A stretch of 64,000 bases of DNA from Pseudoalteromonas shioyasakiensis (GTDB lineage: Bacteria > Pseudomonadota > Gammaproteobacteria > Enterobacterales > Alteromonadaceae), in contig NZ_CP077770.1 in the NCBI RefSeq assembly GCF_019134595.1, forward strand, positions 3,282,501 through 3,346,500. Direction: 5' to 3'. Shown piece by piece: positions 48,022 to 57,363 of this stretch. Each line of letters begins with the position of its first letter. Positions within the stretch are counted from its first letter, which is position 1. A program made the position numbers and the translations under genes. The notes below the pieces were generated by a model. That model worked only from the letters and a program-made list of their open reading frames with translations. It was not told the origin of the DNA and made no database searches.

Positions 48022-49280
48022 TTCATTTCACTCTTTAATACAGTTTTTAAATAGCTATATTTAAATAATCTTTCAAATGAGGTTAATAACAATAAATTTT
48101 GACCGGCCATGAATAATAAAATGGATATACAGACCCCAAATCCATCTAAAAAACTTATAAGACCAATGCTTATTGGTAAGTTAATCAAAGCATTTAAAAA
48201 AAGCTTACTTCTTACAATTTTTTCTTGGCCTGACATCAACATGACAGCACCAACAGGCCCTAAAGAACAGAAAATAAATTGTCCTAAGATTACAATCGTA
48301 AGATATTTACCGGCATCTACATACTCCCCCCCGAACAAATGAAGTATTTTCTCCCCGCAAAACAATATAGTTACAGTACATGCCAAGCTTGAAAAAATAT
48401 GAACTTTACCATCCTTTGAGAGCTTTAGCTTTAACTCTTTATAGTTATTTTCTTTAATATATTTAGCATATAGTGGTGAATGCAAAGCATTTAGAACAAT
48501 ATATGGAGTTCTTATAAGGGAAGCAATTCTTACTGATACAAGAATTAATGCAATTTGCTCAACATTGAGAACTGTTTTACCAAATTGAATAGGAAAAAAA
48601 GTCGCAACTAAAGTAATTAACATAATCGAAGTATAATCCCTTACACTTTTACTATTTAATTCAACTAGAGCCTTCTTCATACTGATATTCAATTTAAAAT
48701 TTAGTTTTGAGACATTAATCAGAAAAGATAAACCTAATGAAATTAAAAGACCAATTAATAAAGCATAGTAAAAGTTAGTAATACTTGCCTCAAATAAACC
48801 AAATGACACACACAGATAAGTTGCTAATAAAAAAAACAAATTATGGACTAGAGACTCTAGTAAAACACTTAAGTTAAGCCGACCTTTACCTATAAAAAAA
48901 GAAGTAAACACTTTTATTACAACAAGCAAAAATGACAGTATGAATGCTTGATAGTAAACTATAAGATCAAGTTTATGAGTAAATAAATAACTTATTAAAG
49001 CTATTAAACTAGCCACAGTTAAGACAAACAATATCATAGATAGATATTTATTTAGCTCCTCTCTGTATCCTTCATTTGTCACACTAACTGCAGAGCATTT
49101 AATAAACTTAGGTTCACAACCTAATAGAAAAAAATTACTAAATAATAGCATAGTGTTAAGTAAGAAAAGAAGGTAGCCAGCCGCCTCCAAATCTAAAGTT
49201 CTTGTAATATAGAGGGTTACAAAGAAAGCCACTAGCAAAGAGGCTCCCCGTATCCCCATGCTCAGAAGTAAATTTCTCAA
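48018..49280 (-). CDS. wzx: Polysaccharide flippase, Wzx family
   Basis: The 420-residue protein has about 12 to 14 membrane helices with the MATE/Wzx N-terminus (GIRGASLLVAFFVTLYITRT). No soluble domain is present. It should flip the undecaprenyl-linked repeat unit. The first codon is a TTG in a TTGA overlap with the upstream gene's stop, with AAGG touching it; an ATG at 49259 would remove seven residues. The sequence is AT-rich like its neighbours from about 44.5 to 52 kb. A second, different flippase is encoded at 58676-59914. Confidence 0.88.
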   Translation of the reverse strand: MRNLLLSMGIRGASLLVAFFVTLYITRTLDLEAAGYLLFLLNTMLLFSNFFLLGCEPKFIKCSAVSVTNEGYREELNKYLSMILFVLTVASLIALISYLFTHKLDLIVYYQAFILSFLLVVIKVFTSFFIGKGRLNLSVLLESLVHNLFFLLATYLCVSFGLFEASITNFYYALLIGLLISLGLSFLINVSKLNFKLNISMKKALVELNSKSVRDYTSIMLITLVATFFPIQFGKTVLNVEQIALILVSVRIASLIRTPYIVLNALHSPLYAKYIKENNYKELKLKLSKDGKVHIFSSLACTVTILFCGEKILHLFGGEYVDAGKYLTIVILGQFIFCSLGPVGAVMLMSGQEKIVRSKLFLNALINLPISIGLISFLDGFGVCISILLFMAGQNLLLLTSFERLFKYSYLKTVLKSEMK

Positions 49281-50029
49281 CCTTTATTCTCATTACACTT
49301 ATAATCTTCATATTCTTTTGGAGTTCCAAAAAATATAACGTTCCGCCGTTCTATAAGGTTAAATTTAACCTCATAACCAGCCTTGATTAAGTAATTATAA
49401 AGTGGTGCAACATATAACTCTCCCTTCTCCCAGCACTCTTCTGGCAGCTTAAGATAATTTTCAAGTGCAGTTTTAAATAGAAAATACTTAGAAAAATAGT
49501 AAAGCCCAGTGCTACATAAATCAGAAATAGGCTTTTTTTCAGCTGTAAGGATTACATCATTTGACTCAGGGCTTCTTGGTTTAACAAAAGACCAATTATC
49601 ACCAGTTCCTTTGAAAACTTCTAAATAACTAGAATTGATAAGCTCCGGATGTCTATAACCAGGCCTTTCAGTGTCAATATTAAAAATTGTTATTGGAAAT
49701 TCATCACTATAATCACTACTTTTGTAAAGGTTCAGCCATTTATCAATTCCTAAGCTTACAGTTTCTGCCTGCCCTCGTGTTTGGAACTCAAGTTCAACGA
49801 CATAAAACTCTAGAATTCCCAGGTGAAGCGCTTTTTCGTTTACAAAGTCAACTACTTCTTTACTATTTCTAGTTATAAAGAGGAATGGTGTATTTTCATA
49901 AAAACACTCGAAACTTTTTAATGAATGTTCAAACATACTCATACCATGAGCTTCTAACATGAACTTTGGTTTTTTATATCCAGCAGTTGTAAACCTTGAG
50001 CTTTGGCCCGCCATAGGTATAACTATCAT
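49277..50029 (-). CDS. Nucleotidyltransferase of a capsule decoration module
   Basis: The 250-residue protein starts MIVIPMAGQSSRFTTAGYKK, the MAGxSxRF nucleotide loop followed by the conserved Lys of PKFML. ITIFNIDTERPGYRHPEL supplies the metal-binding Asp, and GLYYFSKYFLFKTALENYL plus ELYVAPLYNYLIKAGYEVKF are typical of short capsule-associated NTP transferases. Such enzymes activate a phosphorylated small molecule with CTP or another NTP. It follows the fused NTP/APH protein by 8 bases and the HAD phosphatase before that. GAGGTTGAA precedes the ATG. The substrate is unknown. Confidence 0.8.
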   Translation of the reverse strand: MIVIPMAGQSSRFTTAGYKKPKFMLEAHGMSMFEHSLKSFECFYENTPFLFITRNSKEVVDFVNEKALHLGILEFYVVELEFQTRGQAETVSLGIDKWLNLYKSSDYSDEFPITIFNIDTERPGYRHPELINSSYLEVFKGTGDNWSFVKPRSPESNDVILTAEKKPISDLCSTGLYYFSKYFLFKTALENYLKLPEECWEKGELYVAPLYNYLIKAGYEVKFNLIERRNVIFFGTPKEYEDYKCNENKG

Positions 50030-50037
50030 TTCAACCT

Positions 50038-51603
50038 CTAATCAATCTTGTGATATAATCTGTAAACATTTGCAAGTATAGCCTGTTGTCTTTTTTCGCA
50101 ATCTGAATGTAATGGTAACATTGATAAAAAAAGGTGTATTTGCATTGAAAGGAGAGTCTTAAAACTTAGGTCAAATTCGGTTTCTACAGCGTCTAAAAAT
50201 AATTTCTGCAATCCATTCATTTCAGTATTTAGTTCTAGCGAGAACTTAATCTCATCTTCATCGTAATCAAGGTGATAAAACTCTGATATTAAGAGATCAT
50301 AAAGCCCTATTATGGAATGTGATAACTTAGCAATGTCATAGCGAACATCTCCAAAAATAGTAAACTCGTTATTTGTGTTTATTCCTCTTGGATCTATAAC
50401 TCTAATTGATTTACCTCTAAAGTCATAGAGTATATTGCTAAAACAAAAGTCACCATGTAAAAGACCAATCCACTCACCATTATCTTCTGGTAAATACTTA
50501 TCAATTGAATTTATAATTTCAGCTACTGATATCGCTTCTACACCATTAAAGTATCTCTTTTTATCTAAGTCAAAATTACTTTCTTGTCGATACTTTTCAA
50601 TTCGTTCTAAAGTTTTCAACTTCAATAATTCATTTAATTGATTTATATTCTTAGACTGGTGAACCGTTGGTCTATACTTTAAACAATCTTTTATAAACTC
50701 AATACACTTAGAGATAACATCATCCCAAACTGAAATACTTAACTCACCATAAACATAAAGTTCATTGAGAGCTGATAGATATAGATACTCTAGTTTATAT
50801 GAAAAATTCCCATCAAATTTAGATGCACCTAAATACGCAGGTGTGTAAATTCGCATTTCAGCAGGTATATTATCAAACCAGTTTGACTCGGCTTGTATTT
50901 TTAACTTTTTAATTGACGACTTTTCAATATATCTTTTATTTATTTTTAACTCATTAAAAGATCTTTCAGTTGTAAACTGAGCCTTAGACTGAAAATATGT
51001 ATTAACATGACCAAAATCCAACCAATCATTTGTATGTACTAAACTAACTGAAATACTATCTTTATAATCCGTAATACCTTCAAAAAAGTCCGCATGCTTT
51101 AAAGATAAAGATCTTAAAAGTTGCCTAGGATATTGAAATCTAAAAAAGCCAGATATTACTCTTTTATTGTATAAACCATTTTTCTCTAAAGGCTTTATCT
51201 CATCGATATTTTTCCAGTTATACTCACCTAAAGCAGTTGCTGTCGTAATTATATTTTCTCCATCAGGTAAACTGCTTAGTAATGTATCGCCAAATAAAAT
51301 ATCCAAGGAGGACTCAAAATCTATATTAGACATATTTATTGCTGTAATTAATGATTGCCCAAGACTTAAGTTGTCTGGAATTCGAATTACACTAACTTCA
51401 TTCTCGCAAAAATACTTCTCATCTATAGCTGAAATTTTATATGACAAAGGAATAGATATAGCCACAGAATACTTTTCTTTGGCTAGCTCTATCTGTCGCT
51501 CGTACAGCCTTTTATTACCTAAAGGTAAAAAAGCAGGGGGAATTTTACCGAACTCGGCTTGTAGCTCTTGCTCTATGTAAGCAGCAGACATTATTAAAAA
51601 CAT
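50038..51603 (-). CDS. Fusion of degenerate nucleotidyltransferase and APH-type kinase
   Basis: The 521-residue, two-part protein opens with an NTP-transferase-like half (about 1-230), MSAAYIEQELQAEFGKIPPA and FLPLGNKRLYERQI. There the usual GxGxR loop is replaced, but ESSLDILFGDTLLSSLP and NDWLDFGHVNTYF keep the fold's later motifs. Residues ~260-521 are an APH kinase: WIGLLHGDFCFSNILYDF (HGDxxxxN) and IRVIDPRG followed by FGDVRYDIAKLSHSI. The ATG at 51603 has AAGGAG five bases upstream and overlaps the HAD gene by 10. It probably phosphorylates a small alcohol or amino-alcohol, with the NTP half altered or regulatory. This is inference; no characterised homolog is known to me. Confidence 0.78.
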   Translation of the reverse strand: MFLIMSAAYIEQELQAEFGKIPPAFLPLGNKRLYERQIELAKEKYSVAISIPLSYKISAIDEKYFCENEVSVIRIPDNLSLGQSLITAINMSNIDFESSLDILFGDTLLSSLPDGENIITTATALGEYNWKNIDEIKPLEKNGLYNKRVISGFFRFQYPRQLLRSLSLKHADFFEGITDYKDSISVSLVHTNDWLDFGHVNTYFQSKAQFTTERSFNELKINKRYIEKSSIKKLKIQAESNWFDNIPAEMRIYTPAYLGASKFDGNFSYKLEYLYLSALNELYVYGELSISVWDDVISKCIEFIKDCLKYRPTVHQSKNINQLNELLKLKTLERIEKYRQESNFDLDKKRYFNGVEAISVAEIINSIDKYLPEDNGEWIGLLHGDFCFSNILYDFRGKSIRVIDPRGINTNNEFTIFGDVRYDIAKLSHSIIGLYDLLISEFYHLDYDEDEIKFSLELNTEMNGLQKLFLDAVETEFDLSFKTLLSMQIHLFLSMLPLHSDCEKRQQAILANVYRLYHKID

Positions 51604-51974
51604 TCATTCTCCTTTTTAAAGAGAGATTCAATCTGCAATGGGGTGAGCTCAGAAAATTCTGATGGCCTTATAGCTCTATCATCCACATAAAAACCATCAG
51701 TACCACACCAAGGTTTTCCTACTAATATTTCGTCATATGGGACATTGTGTTTATCTAACCATTTAACAATAATAGGTAATGTAAAAATATTTATTTTTCC
51801 TATATTCCCCTCAAATGTCCTCATATTTCTTGCTGTAAATATGACTATTTCAAAACCTAGTTCTTTATATTCTGTTAATTTTTTAATCACATCTAAGCGC
51901 GGGAGTACTTTCTCATAATCTTTTGTATTCAATTGAGTTAGAGTGCCATCCAGATCTATTACAAGCCTTTTCAT
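51594..51974 (-). CDS. Small HAD-superfamily phosphatase of capsule loci
   Basis: The 126-residue protein starts MKRLVIDLDGTLTQLNTKDY, the DxDGT HAD nucleophile motif. FEIVIFTARNMRTF (motif II, Thr), WLDKHNVPYDEILVGKPW (motif III, Lys) and GFYVDDRAIRPSEF (motif IV, DD) follow. All catalytic motifs are intact with almost no cap domain, as in KdsC-like or capsule-locus HAD proteins. It heads the three-gene module HAD, NTP-APH fusion, NTP transferase. The phosphatase would remove a phosphate from an intermediate of that pathway. Confidence 0.88.
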   Translation of the reverse strand: MKRLVIDLDGTLTQLNTKDYEKVLPRLDVIKKLTEYKELGFEIVIFTARNMRTFEGNIGKINIFTLPIIVKWLDKHNVPYDEILVGKPWCGTDGFYVDDRAIRPSEFSELTPLQIESLFKKENECF

Positions 51975-51986
51975 TTAAAATCCACG

Positions 51987-54236
51987 TTACTTATTTGATT
52001 TATATTCATAATTATAGTACCCATAATACCCATAATACCCATAAGCATTGCTCGCTTTTTTAAGTACGCCATTAAACACCACGCCCTTAACATCAATGCC
52101 ATTTTGTTCAAAACGGTTACGTGTTAGCTCAAGTTCGCGCACATGGTTTTGGCCAAAGCGTGTAACTAGTAAGGTACTGCCCGCATGGGCACTTACAATT
52201 GCAGGGTCTGTAACGGCTAAGATTGGTGGTGTATCTATAATTATAATGTCGTAATGCTGTTTAATGGTGTCGATTAGCTTAGAGAAGCGCTCGTGCATTA
52301 ATAACTCAGATGGGTTTGGTGGTATTTGCCCGCGAGTAATTAAGTGTAGGTTTGGTACCTTAGTTTGCTTAATTACATTTTTAAGCTCTAAACGGCCCGA
52401 TAAAAAGTCACTTAAGCCGTTTTCCCACTTATCGTTAAAAGATTTTTGCAGGTAACCCTTGCGCATGTCGGCATCAATAATAAGTACCTTTTTATCACTT
52501 TGTGCTAGTACCGTTGCTAAGTTAACCGATACAAACGATTTACCTACACCTGGGCTTGGTCCCGATATTGCAATTACGTTGTTTTTGGCTTCCATCATCG
52601 CAAAGTGTAAGCTGGTACGTAAGCTACGCAGAGCTTCTATTGATAAGTCAGCTGGGTTTTCAACTGCTAATATAGTGTTAGCTTGCGTTGTTTTGCGGTT
52701 TTTCATTCTTCCAAACGACACTAGCTTATCTTGATGATCAGAAAACGGTACGCTTGCATACACAGGTAAGCCAAGGCCTTCAATTTCGCTTGGGTCTTCA
52801 ATCCCTTTATGAATTGCTTTTTGAATTAACACTATAGCAACTGCTAACATGCCACCCAGCATGGTTGCAATAACCACAATCAGTGCTTTTTTAGGTTTAA
52901 CTGGTTTAGATAGGTTAACCTCTGCGCGGTCAATAATACGCACGTTACCTACCGTACCTGCACGTACAATATCTAGCTCTTGTGTTTTACCTAGTAACAT
53001 CGTATAAATTTGGTTACTTACTTCAACATCACGCTTTAAGCGTAATAGCTCTTGCTGAGTCGAAGGTAAGTTAGTTACTTCGCCTGTTAAGTTTTTCTTT
53101 TGTTTTTCTACCGCTTCAATTTGCTCAAGCACTCCTTGGTACGTTGGGTGGCTTTCTTTAAATTTGCGGCTTAATTCAAGGCGTTTTAGTTCTAGCTCTT
53201 GTAGTTTAGTTTCTAGCTCTACAATTTGCTCAAGTACGCCTTGAGTCTCAAGGGTAATGTTTACTGACTTTTGCTTTATTTGGTAATCGTTAAAACGTTT
53301 TTCGGCATACTCTAGCTGCTTTTTAACTTCTGGCAATTGTACTTCTAAAAACTCAAGTGACTTTTGTGCCTCTGCACTGTTTCGGTCAATATTACGGCGC
53401 ACATAAATAGAGGCTACTTTATCAAGTACTTTTTCGGCGTATTGGGCGCTCTCGCTTTGTAGCGTAAGGGTAATAATGCCCGAGTCTTTACCTTTTTCGC
53501 TGGCACCAATAGCTGCCTGTAAATCTAAAATGGTATTTAAGCGGTCGCGTTTGGTAATTGTAAACTCAGTACCTGGGCGTGCGTTAATACTACGAATAGT
53601 TAAATCAATAATACCGTTAGAAAGCTCTTGGCCAACATTGCCTGTTAAAATGGTGTCGCCATCTTCGTTTTGCAGCTCAACCTGGTTATTCTCTAAAGCA
53701 ACAATTATGAACTCTTTATCAATATGAAAACTTGGTACATCGAATCTAAATACGTCGATACTTTCGCCGCCCCAAGCATATGAGCTCGCGCCCCAGCTTG
53801 ACTCAGCTACTTCACCTGGCGACTGCGGCTTAAAACTTCTGAAAGCACGGTTACCAATCATTGGGAATAATTTTGGCTCTACTATTACGTCTAGGTTTAG
53901 GGTATCTACCGCTTCACCAATTACTGAGCGTGATTTAAGTAGCTCTATTTCGGTTACAGCCGCAGAAGTACTTTCGAACATACCGCTCATGTCATCAAAG
54001 CCAGGTACCGAGGCACTGCTGTCTTCAACTTGTATCATGGCACTTGCTTGGTAAACAGGTGCAGCATACATAGCGTAAATAACACCCACCAGCATGAATA
54101 CAGCAGTAACTGCAGCGATAAAATATTTACGATCGAGTAAGGCGCCTACTAGCGCCATTAAATCGATTTCTTGAGAGTTTTGTGTGTTTGCACTGCCCGA
54201 TTTATTACCAGACAGACTAGAAGGCTGAGCATTCAT
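51987..54236 (-). CDS. wzc: Polysaccharide co-polymerase and tyrosine autokinase
   Basis: The ATG at 54236 with AAGGAA upstream gives 749 residues; a TTG at 54269 is in frame but unlikely. The N-terminal Wzz domain has membrane helix YFIAAVTAVFMLVGVIYAMY, then a long periplasmic coiled-coil region and PVKPKKALIVVIATMLGGML as the second helix. The BY-kinase domain shows AISGPSPGVGKSFVSVNLAT (Walker A near 555), VLIIDADMRKG (A') and IIIIDTPPILAVTD (Walker B). A C-terminal cluster of nine tyrosines (YGYYGYYGYYNYEY) is the autophosphorylation tail. It controls polymer length and export through Wza, reversed by Wzb. Confidence 0.95.
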   Translation of the reverse strand: MNAQPSSLSGNKSGSANTQNSQEIDLMALVGALLDRKYFIAAVTAVFMLVGVIYAMYAAPVYQASAMIQVEDSSASVPGFDDMSGMFESTSAAVTEIELLKSRSVIGEAVDTLNLDVIVEPKLFPMIGNRAFRSFKPQSPGEVAESSWGASSYAWGGESIDVFRFDVPSFHIDKEFIIVALENNQVELQNEDGDTILTGNVGQELSNGIIDLTIRSINARPGTEFTITKRDRLNTILDLQAAIGASEKGKDSGIITLTLQSESAQYAEKVLDKVASIYVRRNIDRNSAEAQKSLEFLEVQLPEVKKQLEYAEKRFNDYQIKQKSVNITLETQGVLEQIVELETKLQELELKRLELSRKFKESHPTYQGVLEQIEAVEKQKKNLTGEVTNLPSTQQELLRLKRDVEVSNQIYTMLLGKTQELDIVRAGTVGNVRIIDRAEVNLSKPVKPKKALIVVIATMLGGMLAVAIVLIQKAIHKGIEDPSEIEGLGLPVYASVPFSDHQDKLVSFGRMKNRKTTQANTILAVENPADLSIEALRSLRTSLHFAMMEAKNNVIAISGPSPGVGKSFVSVNLATVLAQSDKKVLIIDADMRKGYLQKSFNDKWENGLSDFLSGRLELKNVIKQTKVPNLHLITRGQIPPNPSELLMHERFSKLIDTIKQHYDIIIIDTPPILAVTDPAIVSAHAGSTLLVTRFGQNHVRELELTRNRFEQNGIDVKGVVFNGVLKKASNAYGYYGYYGYYNYEYKSNK
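52018..52044. repeat. Three perfect 9-bp repeats inside the wzc tyrosine tail
   Basis: TACCCATAA occurs three times in direct succession. Read on the minus strand each unit encodes Tyr-Gly-Tyr in frame. Gain or loss of a unit would change the number of phosphorylatable tyrosines without shifting the frame. Confidence 0.92.
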
Positions 54237-54250
54237 TAATGCAAGTTTCC

Positions 54251-54685
54251 TTATAAATACTTTTGCCAAGCGCTGCAGGCGCTATCGATTAGGTCGTACA
54301 CATGTTTAAATGCTTCTTCGCTTTGGCGGTAAGGATCGGGGATCTCTTTATCGCCAATCCACTTACCTAGCAAAAAGGTTTTGCCACGAGCTTGCGGGTA
54401 ACGTGAGCATAGGTCGTCTAGGTGGCGTTTTTCCATCACCAAAATTACGCTATTTTGCATAACTAACGACGAGCTAATTTGTCGGCCAGCATGGGCCGAC
54501 ATATCAATACCTTGCTCTTGAGTCAGCTTTTGTGCCATTGCATCGGCCGGTTTACCTTCTAATGCGGTTAAACCTGCCGACGATACTGCAATATTTTTAC
54601 CTTGTAACTTACTTTTAAGTACATACTCGGCAGTTGGGCTACGGCAAATGTTACCTGCACATACTACTAATACTGAGTCAAACAT
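54251..54685 (-). CDS. wzb: Low-molecular-weight protein tyrosine phosphatase
   Basis: The 144-residue protein has the P-loop VVCAGNICRSPTAEY (Cx5R) at the N-terminus and the general acid Asp in IPDPYRQSEEAFKHVYDLI. SSAGLTALEGKPADAMAQKL is the conserved second segment. It removes phosphates from the Wzc tail so that the kinase can cycle during polymer export. It lies 9 bases after wza and 14 before wzc, the standard wza-wzb-wzc order. Confidence 0.96.
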   Translation of the reverse strand: MFDSVLVVCAGNICRSPTAEYVLKSKLQGKNIAVSSAGLTALEGKPADAMAQKLTQEQGIDMSAHAGRQISSSLVMQNSVILVMEKRHLDDLCSRYPQARGKTFLLGKWIGDKEIPDPYRQSEEAFKHVYDLIDSACSAWQKYL

Positions 54686-54693
54686 ACTTAACC

Positions 54694-55809
54694 TTAGTTA
54701 TTCGAAATATCGTTAACAGAGTCAACTGTTGATACTGAAGGTAATAATAGGCTAATTACACGATTCCAACGCGCAAGCGGTGCTGATGTAACATACACAA
54801 TATCGCGAGGTTGTAATTCAAACTGCTCAGCAAGTACCAGTGCTGCAACATTTTTTGCGTGAAGTTGGTAAACATCAGCAATAATGCCGTCTTTTTCTAG
54901 GTCGCGCTTACGTAGTACAAAAATACCATTTGCATCAGCTGTTGCTTCTCTAATACCGCCAGTATCGCTAAGCGCTTGTGCTAGGTTTAAACCGTAGCGG
55001 TCAACATTTACTGTGCCTGCTTTTTGAATATCGCCTAGTACGTATACTTTTTGTTTATCGTCGCGGTTAACATGCACAATATCGCCATGCTTTAATAAAC
55101 GATTTTGCGAAATATCACCGTGAGCGTAAAAATCGTCTAGTTTGATTTCTTCTGTTTTGTCACCACGAGTAAACGTAACTGTGCGCCAATCAGCGCGGTC
55201 TGTTAAACCACCCGCTTGGTTTAAGGCATCGATTAGTGTAAGTGGAATTTCGGTTACTGGGTAAACACCTGGGTTTTCTACTTCGCCTGTTACGTAAGCT
55301 TTTTGGCTTCTAAAACCAACTACTTTTACATCGATTTGTGGGTCTTCGATTACGCGGCTTAGGCGTTTAGCTAGGTCTTGGCGTACTTGAGCAACTGTGC
55401 GGCCAGCAGCTTTAATATTTGGTGCATAAGCAAATGTAATAGTGCCATCTGTTTGTACGCGGAAGCCGTCGAACTCTGCAGTACGTTGTACTGCGGCAGG
55501 AATGGTTAATTCAGGGTGATCCCAAACGCCAATCGTTAATACGTCACCTACACCTAATTTGTATTCATAGTCGCTTACGTTTACACCGGCTAAGCTATTA
55601 GGTTGACTAACTTTTTTGCTGTTTGCTTTTTGTTGATTTATTAATGAAGAGTCAATAATTTGGATATTAACTTTTTCGAGGTCTTTTTCTAAATTCTCGA
55701 CTTGATCACCTGAGTCAATGCCTTCGTAGTGACTACCCGGAATAATCGTACAACCACTCACTGTGATAATAGACAAAGATGCTAAAAGGAGTTTAAATTT
55801 GAACGCCAT
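54694..55809 (-). CDS. wza: Outer-membrane polysaccharide export lipoprotein
   Basis: The ATG at 55809 with GGAAGAA before it gives 371 residues. The lipoprotein signal (LLLASLSIITVSGC) is followed by the PES domain (YKLGVGDVLTIGVWDHPELT, GTITFAYAPNIKAAGRTVAQ, VRQDLAKRL) and SLBB repeats (KAYVTGEVENPGVYPVTEIP and KVYVLGDIQKAGTVNVDRYG). The C-terminal LARWNRVISLLLPSVSTV matches the amphipathic helix forming the outer-membrane pore in Wza. It is the first gene of the export cassette, and the promoter should lie in the 450 unique bases upstream. Confidence 0.96.
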   Translation of the reverse strand: MAFKFKLLLASLSIITVSGCTIIPGSHYEGIDSGDQVENLEKDLEKVNIQIIDSSLINQQKANSKKVSQPNSLAGVNVSDYEYKLGVGDVLTIGVWDHPELTIPAAVQRTAEFDGFRVQTDGTITFAYAPNIKAAGRTVAQVRQDLAKRLSRVIEDPQIDVKVVGFRSQKAYVTGEVENPGVYPVTEIPLTLIDALNQAGGLTDRADWRTVTFTRGDKTEEIKLDDFYAHGDISQNRLLKHGDIVHVNRDDKQKVYVLGDIQKAGTVNVDRYGLNLAQALSDTGGIREATADANGIFVLRKRDLEKDGIIADVYQLHAKNVAALVLAEQFELQPRDIVYVTSAPLARWNRVISLLLPSVSTVDSVNDISNN

Positions 55810-56269
55810 TCTTCTTCCCAAAAGATTGTTGTATTTTGATTAACGTTTGCTAGCTTAAGCTGGCTAATTAAAGCATGCGAGCTTGTTATACGCAAGTTAA
55901 CAAACCAAACAGGCCGATATAATTCCCGCATAGGTAATTCAACACTTTTAAGGCTCTGTACATGTTGAATCTAGCCGGATTTTAAATTAATTAGGTACTA
56001 TAATTTTTTTACTATTTTGCGCTTTTAAATACTAAAGCATTGCAAAATTATGAAGACGTATTCATTGGAAGTGACTGCCTAATTTGTAACTTTGATTAAA
56101 AGTTAGCCTTCCTTTTAGTAATGTACATCCTTTAAAGCGGCTAAATTATATCTTCTACGGTCAGAATATCAATCTTATTTCCTATTTGGTTACAATTTTT
56201 AGGCTGATGAAGCTGGGAATAGATAACTTTAAACAATTATTCACATTGAGAGTAAGAGCCATAACCCTA
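55810..56269. other. Unique upstream region of wza
   Basis: These 460 AT-rich bases separate the first repeat from the wza start and must carry the promoter of the export/capsule operon. I looked for a JUMPstart/ops element (GGCGGTAG) on the minus strand and saw none. No ORF or strong hairpin is supported. Confidence 0.5.
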
Positions 56270-57363
56270 TATTCACAAAGAGGATAAGAGACACTGCGCT
56301 TTAGAGGGATAGTTTACTTAAAGTGTGATTGAGTTTGAATTGCGTATTTGTTCTGTTGCCTCTGTGCTATCTGTGAAAGGAATATTGAACCACAGAGGAC
56401 ATAGAGGCGCTGCGCGCTACACAGAGAATACCAAATGATCACAAAGAAACGATGGGAGCGCTGCGCTTAAGAGAAAATAATGTTTTGGTTTCCTCTTTCT
56501 TTTCTCGTTCACTTCTCATTGTGCAAAAAATGATTGAACCATAGAGGTCACCGAGGCGCTTCGCGCTACACAGAGAAAGCCAAATGTTCACAAAGAGATT
56601 ATGAGACGCTGCGCTTAAGAGAAAGTAATGTTTTGGTTTCCTCTTTCTTTTCTCGTTCACTTCTCATTGTGCAAAAAATGATTGAACCACAGAGGACATA
56701 GAGGCGCTTCGCGCTACACAGAGAATACCAAATGATCACAAAGAAACTATGGGAGCGCTGCGCTTAAGAGAAAGTAATGTTTTGGTTTCCTCTTTATTTT
56801 TTCGTTCACTTCTCATTGTGCAAAAAATGATTGAACCACAGAGGACATAGAGGCGCTGCGCGCTACACAGAGAAAGCCAAATGTTCACAAAGAGATTATG
56901 AGAGCGCTGCGCTTAGAGGTGTAGTTTATTTAAAGTGTTATTGAGTTTGAATAGCGTATTTGTTCTGTTGCTTCTGTGCAATCTGTGCAAAAAATGATTG
57001 AACCACAGAGGACATAGAGGCGCTTCGCGCTACATAGAGAATACCAAATGTTCACAAAGAGATTATGAGACGCTGCGCTTAAGAGAAAGTAATGTTTTGG
57101 TTTCCTCTTTCTTTTCTCGTTCACTTCTCATTGTGCAAAAAATGATTGAACCATAGAGGTCATAGAGGCGCTACGCGCTTCATAGAGAGACAAAATGTTC
57201 ACAAAGAGATTATGAGAGCGCTACGCTTAAGAGAAAGTAATGTTTTGGTTTCCTCTTTCTTTTCTCGCTCACTTCTCATTGTGCAAATACTTTCGCGCGA
57301 AATAAATTTCACGCCTACATAAAAGACATTTCATCATACAAAGAGGCTAAGAGGCGCTGCGCT
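56270..57363. repeat. A/B repeat island separating the two polysaccharide operons
   Basis: At least six B left arms (near 56388, 56533, 56683, 56831, 56999 and 57147) alternate with A elements whose middle reads GAGAAAGTAATGTTTTGGTT. The composite A+B unit recurs about every 150 bases, with small differences (CATAGAGG, CACCGAGG). B right arms are missing. The last A element is only a left half, and its GCGCTTTAG runs directly into the stop codon of the glycosyltransferase gene at 57364. No gene is supported. Confidence 0.9.

Noticed and set aside
55810..56269. JUMPstart/ops element upstream of wza
   Set aside because: No GGCGGTAG-like core was found on the minus strand in this stretch.
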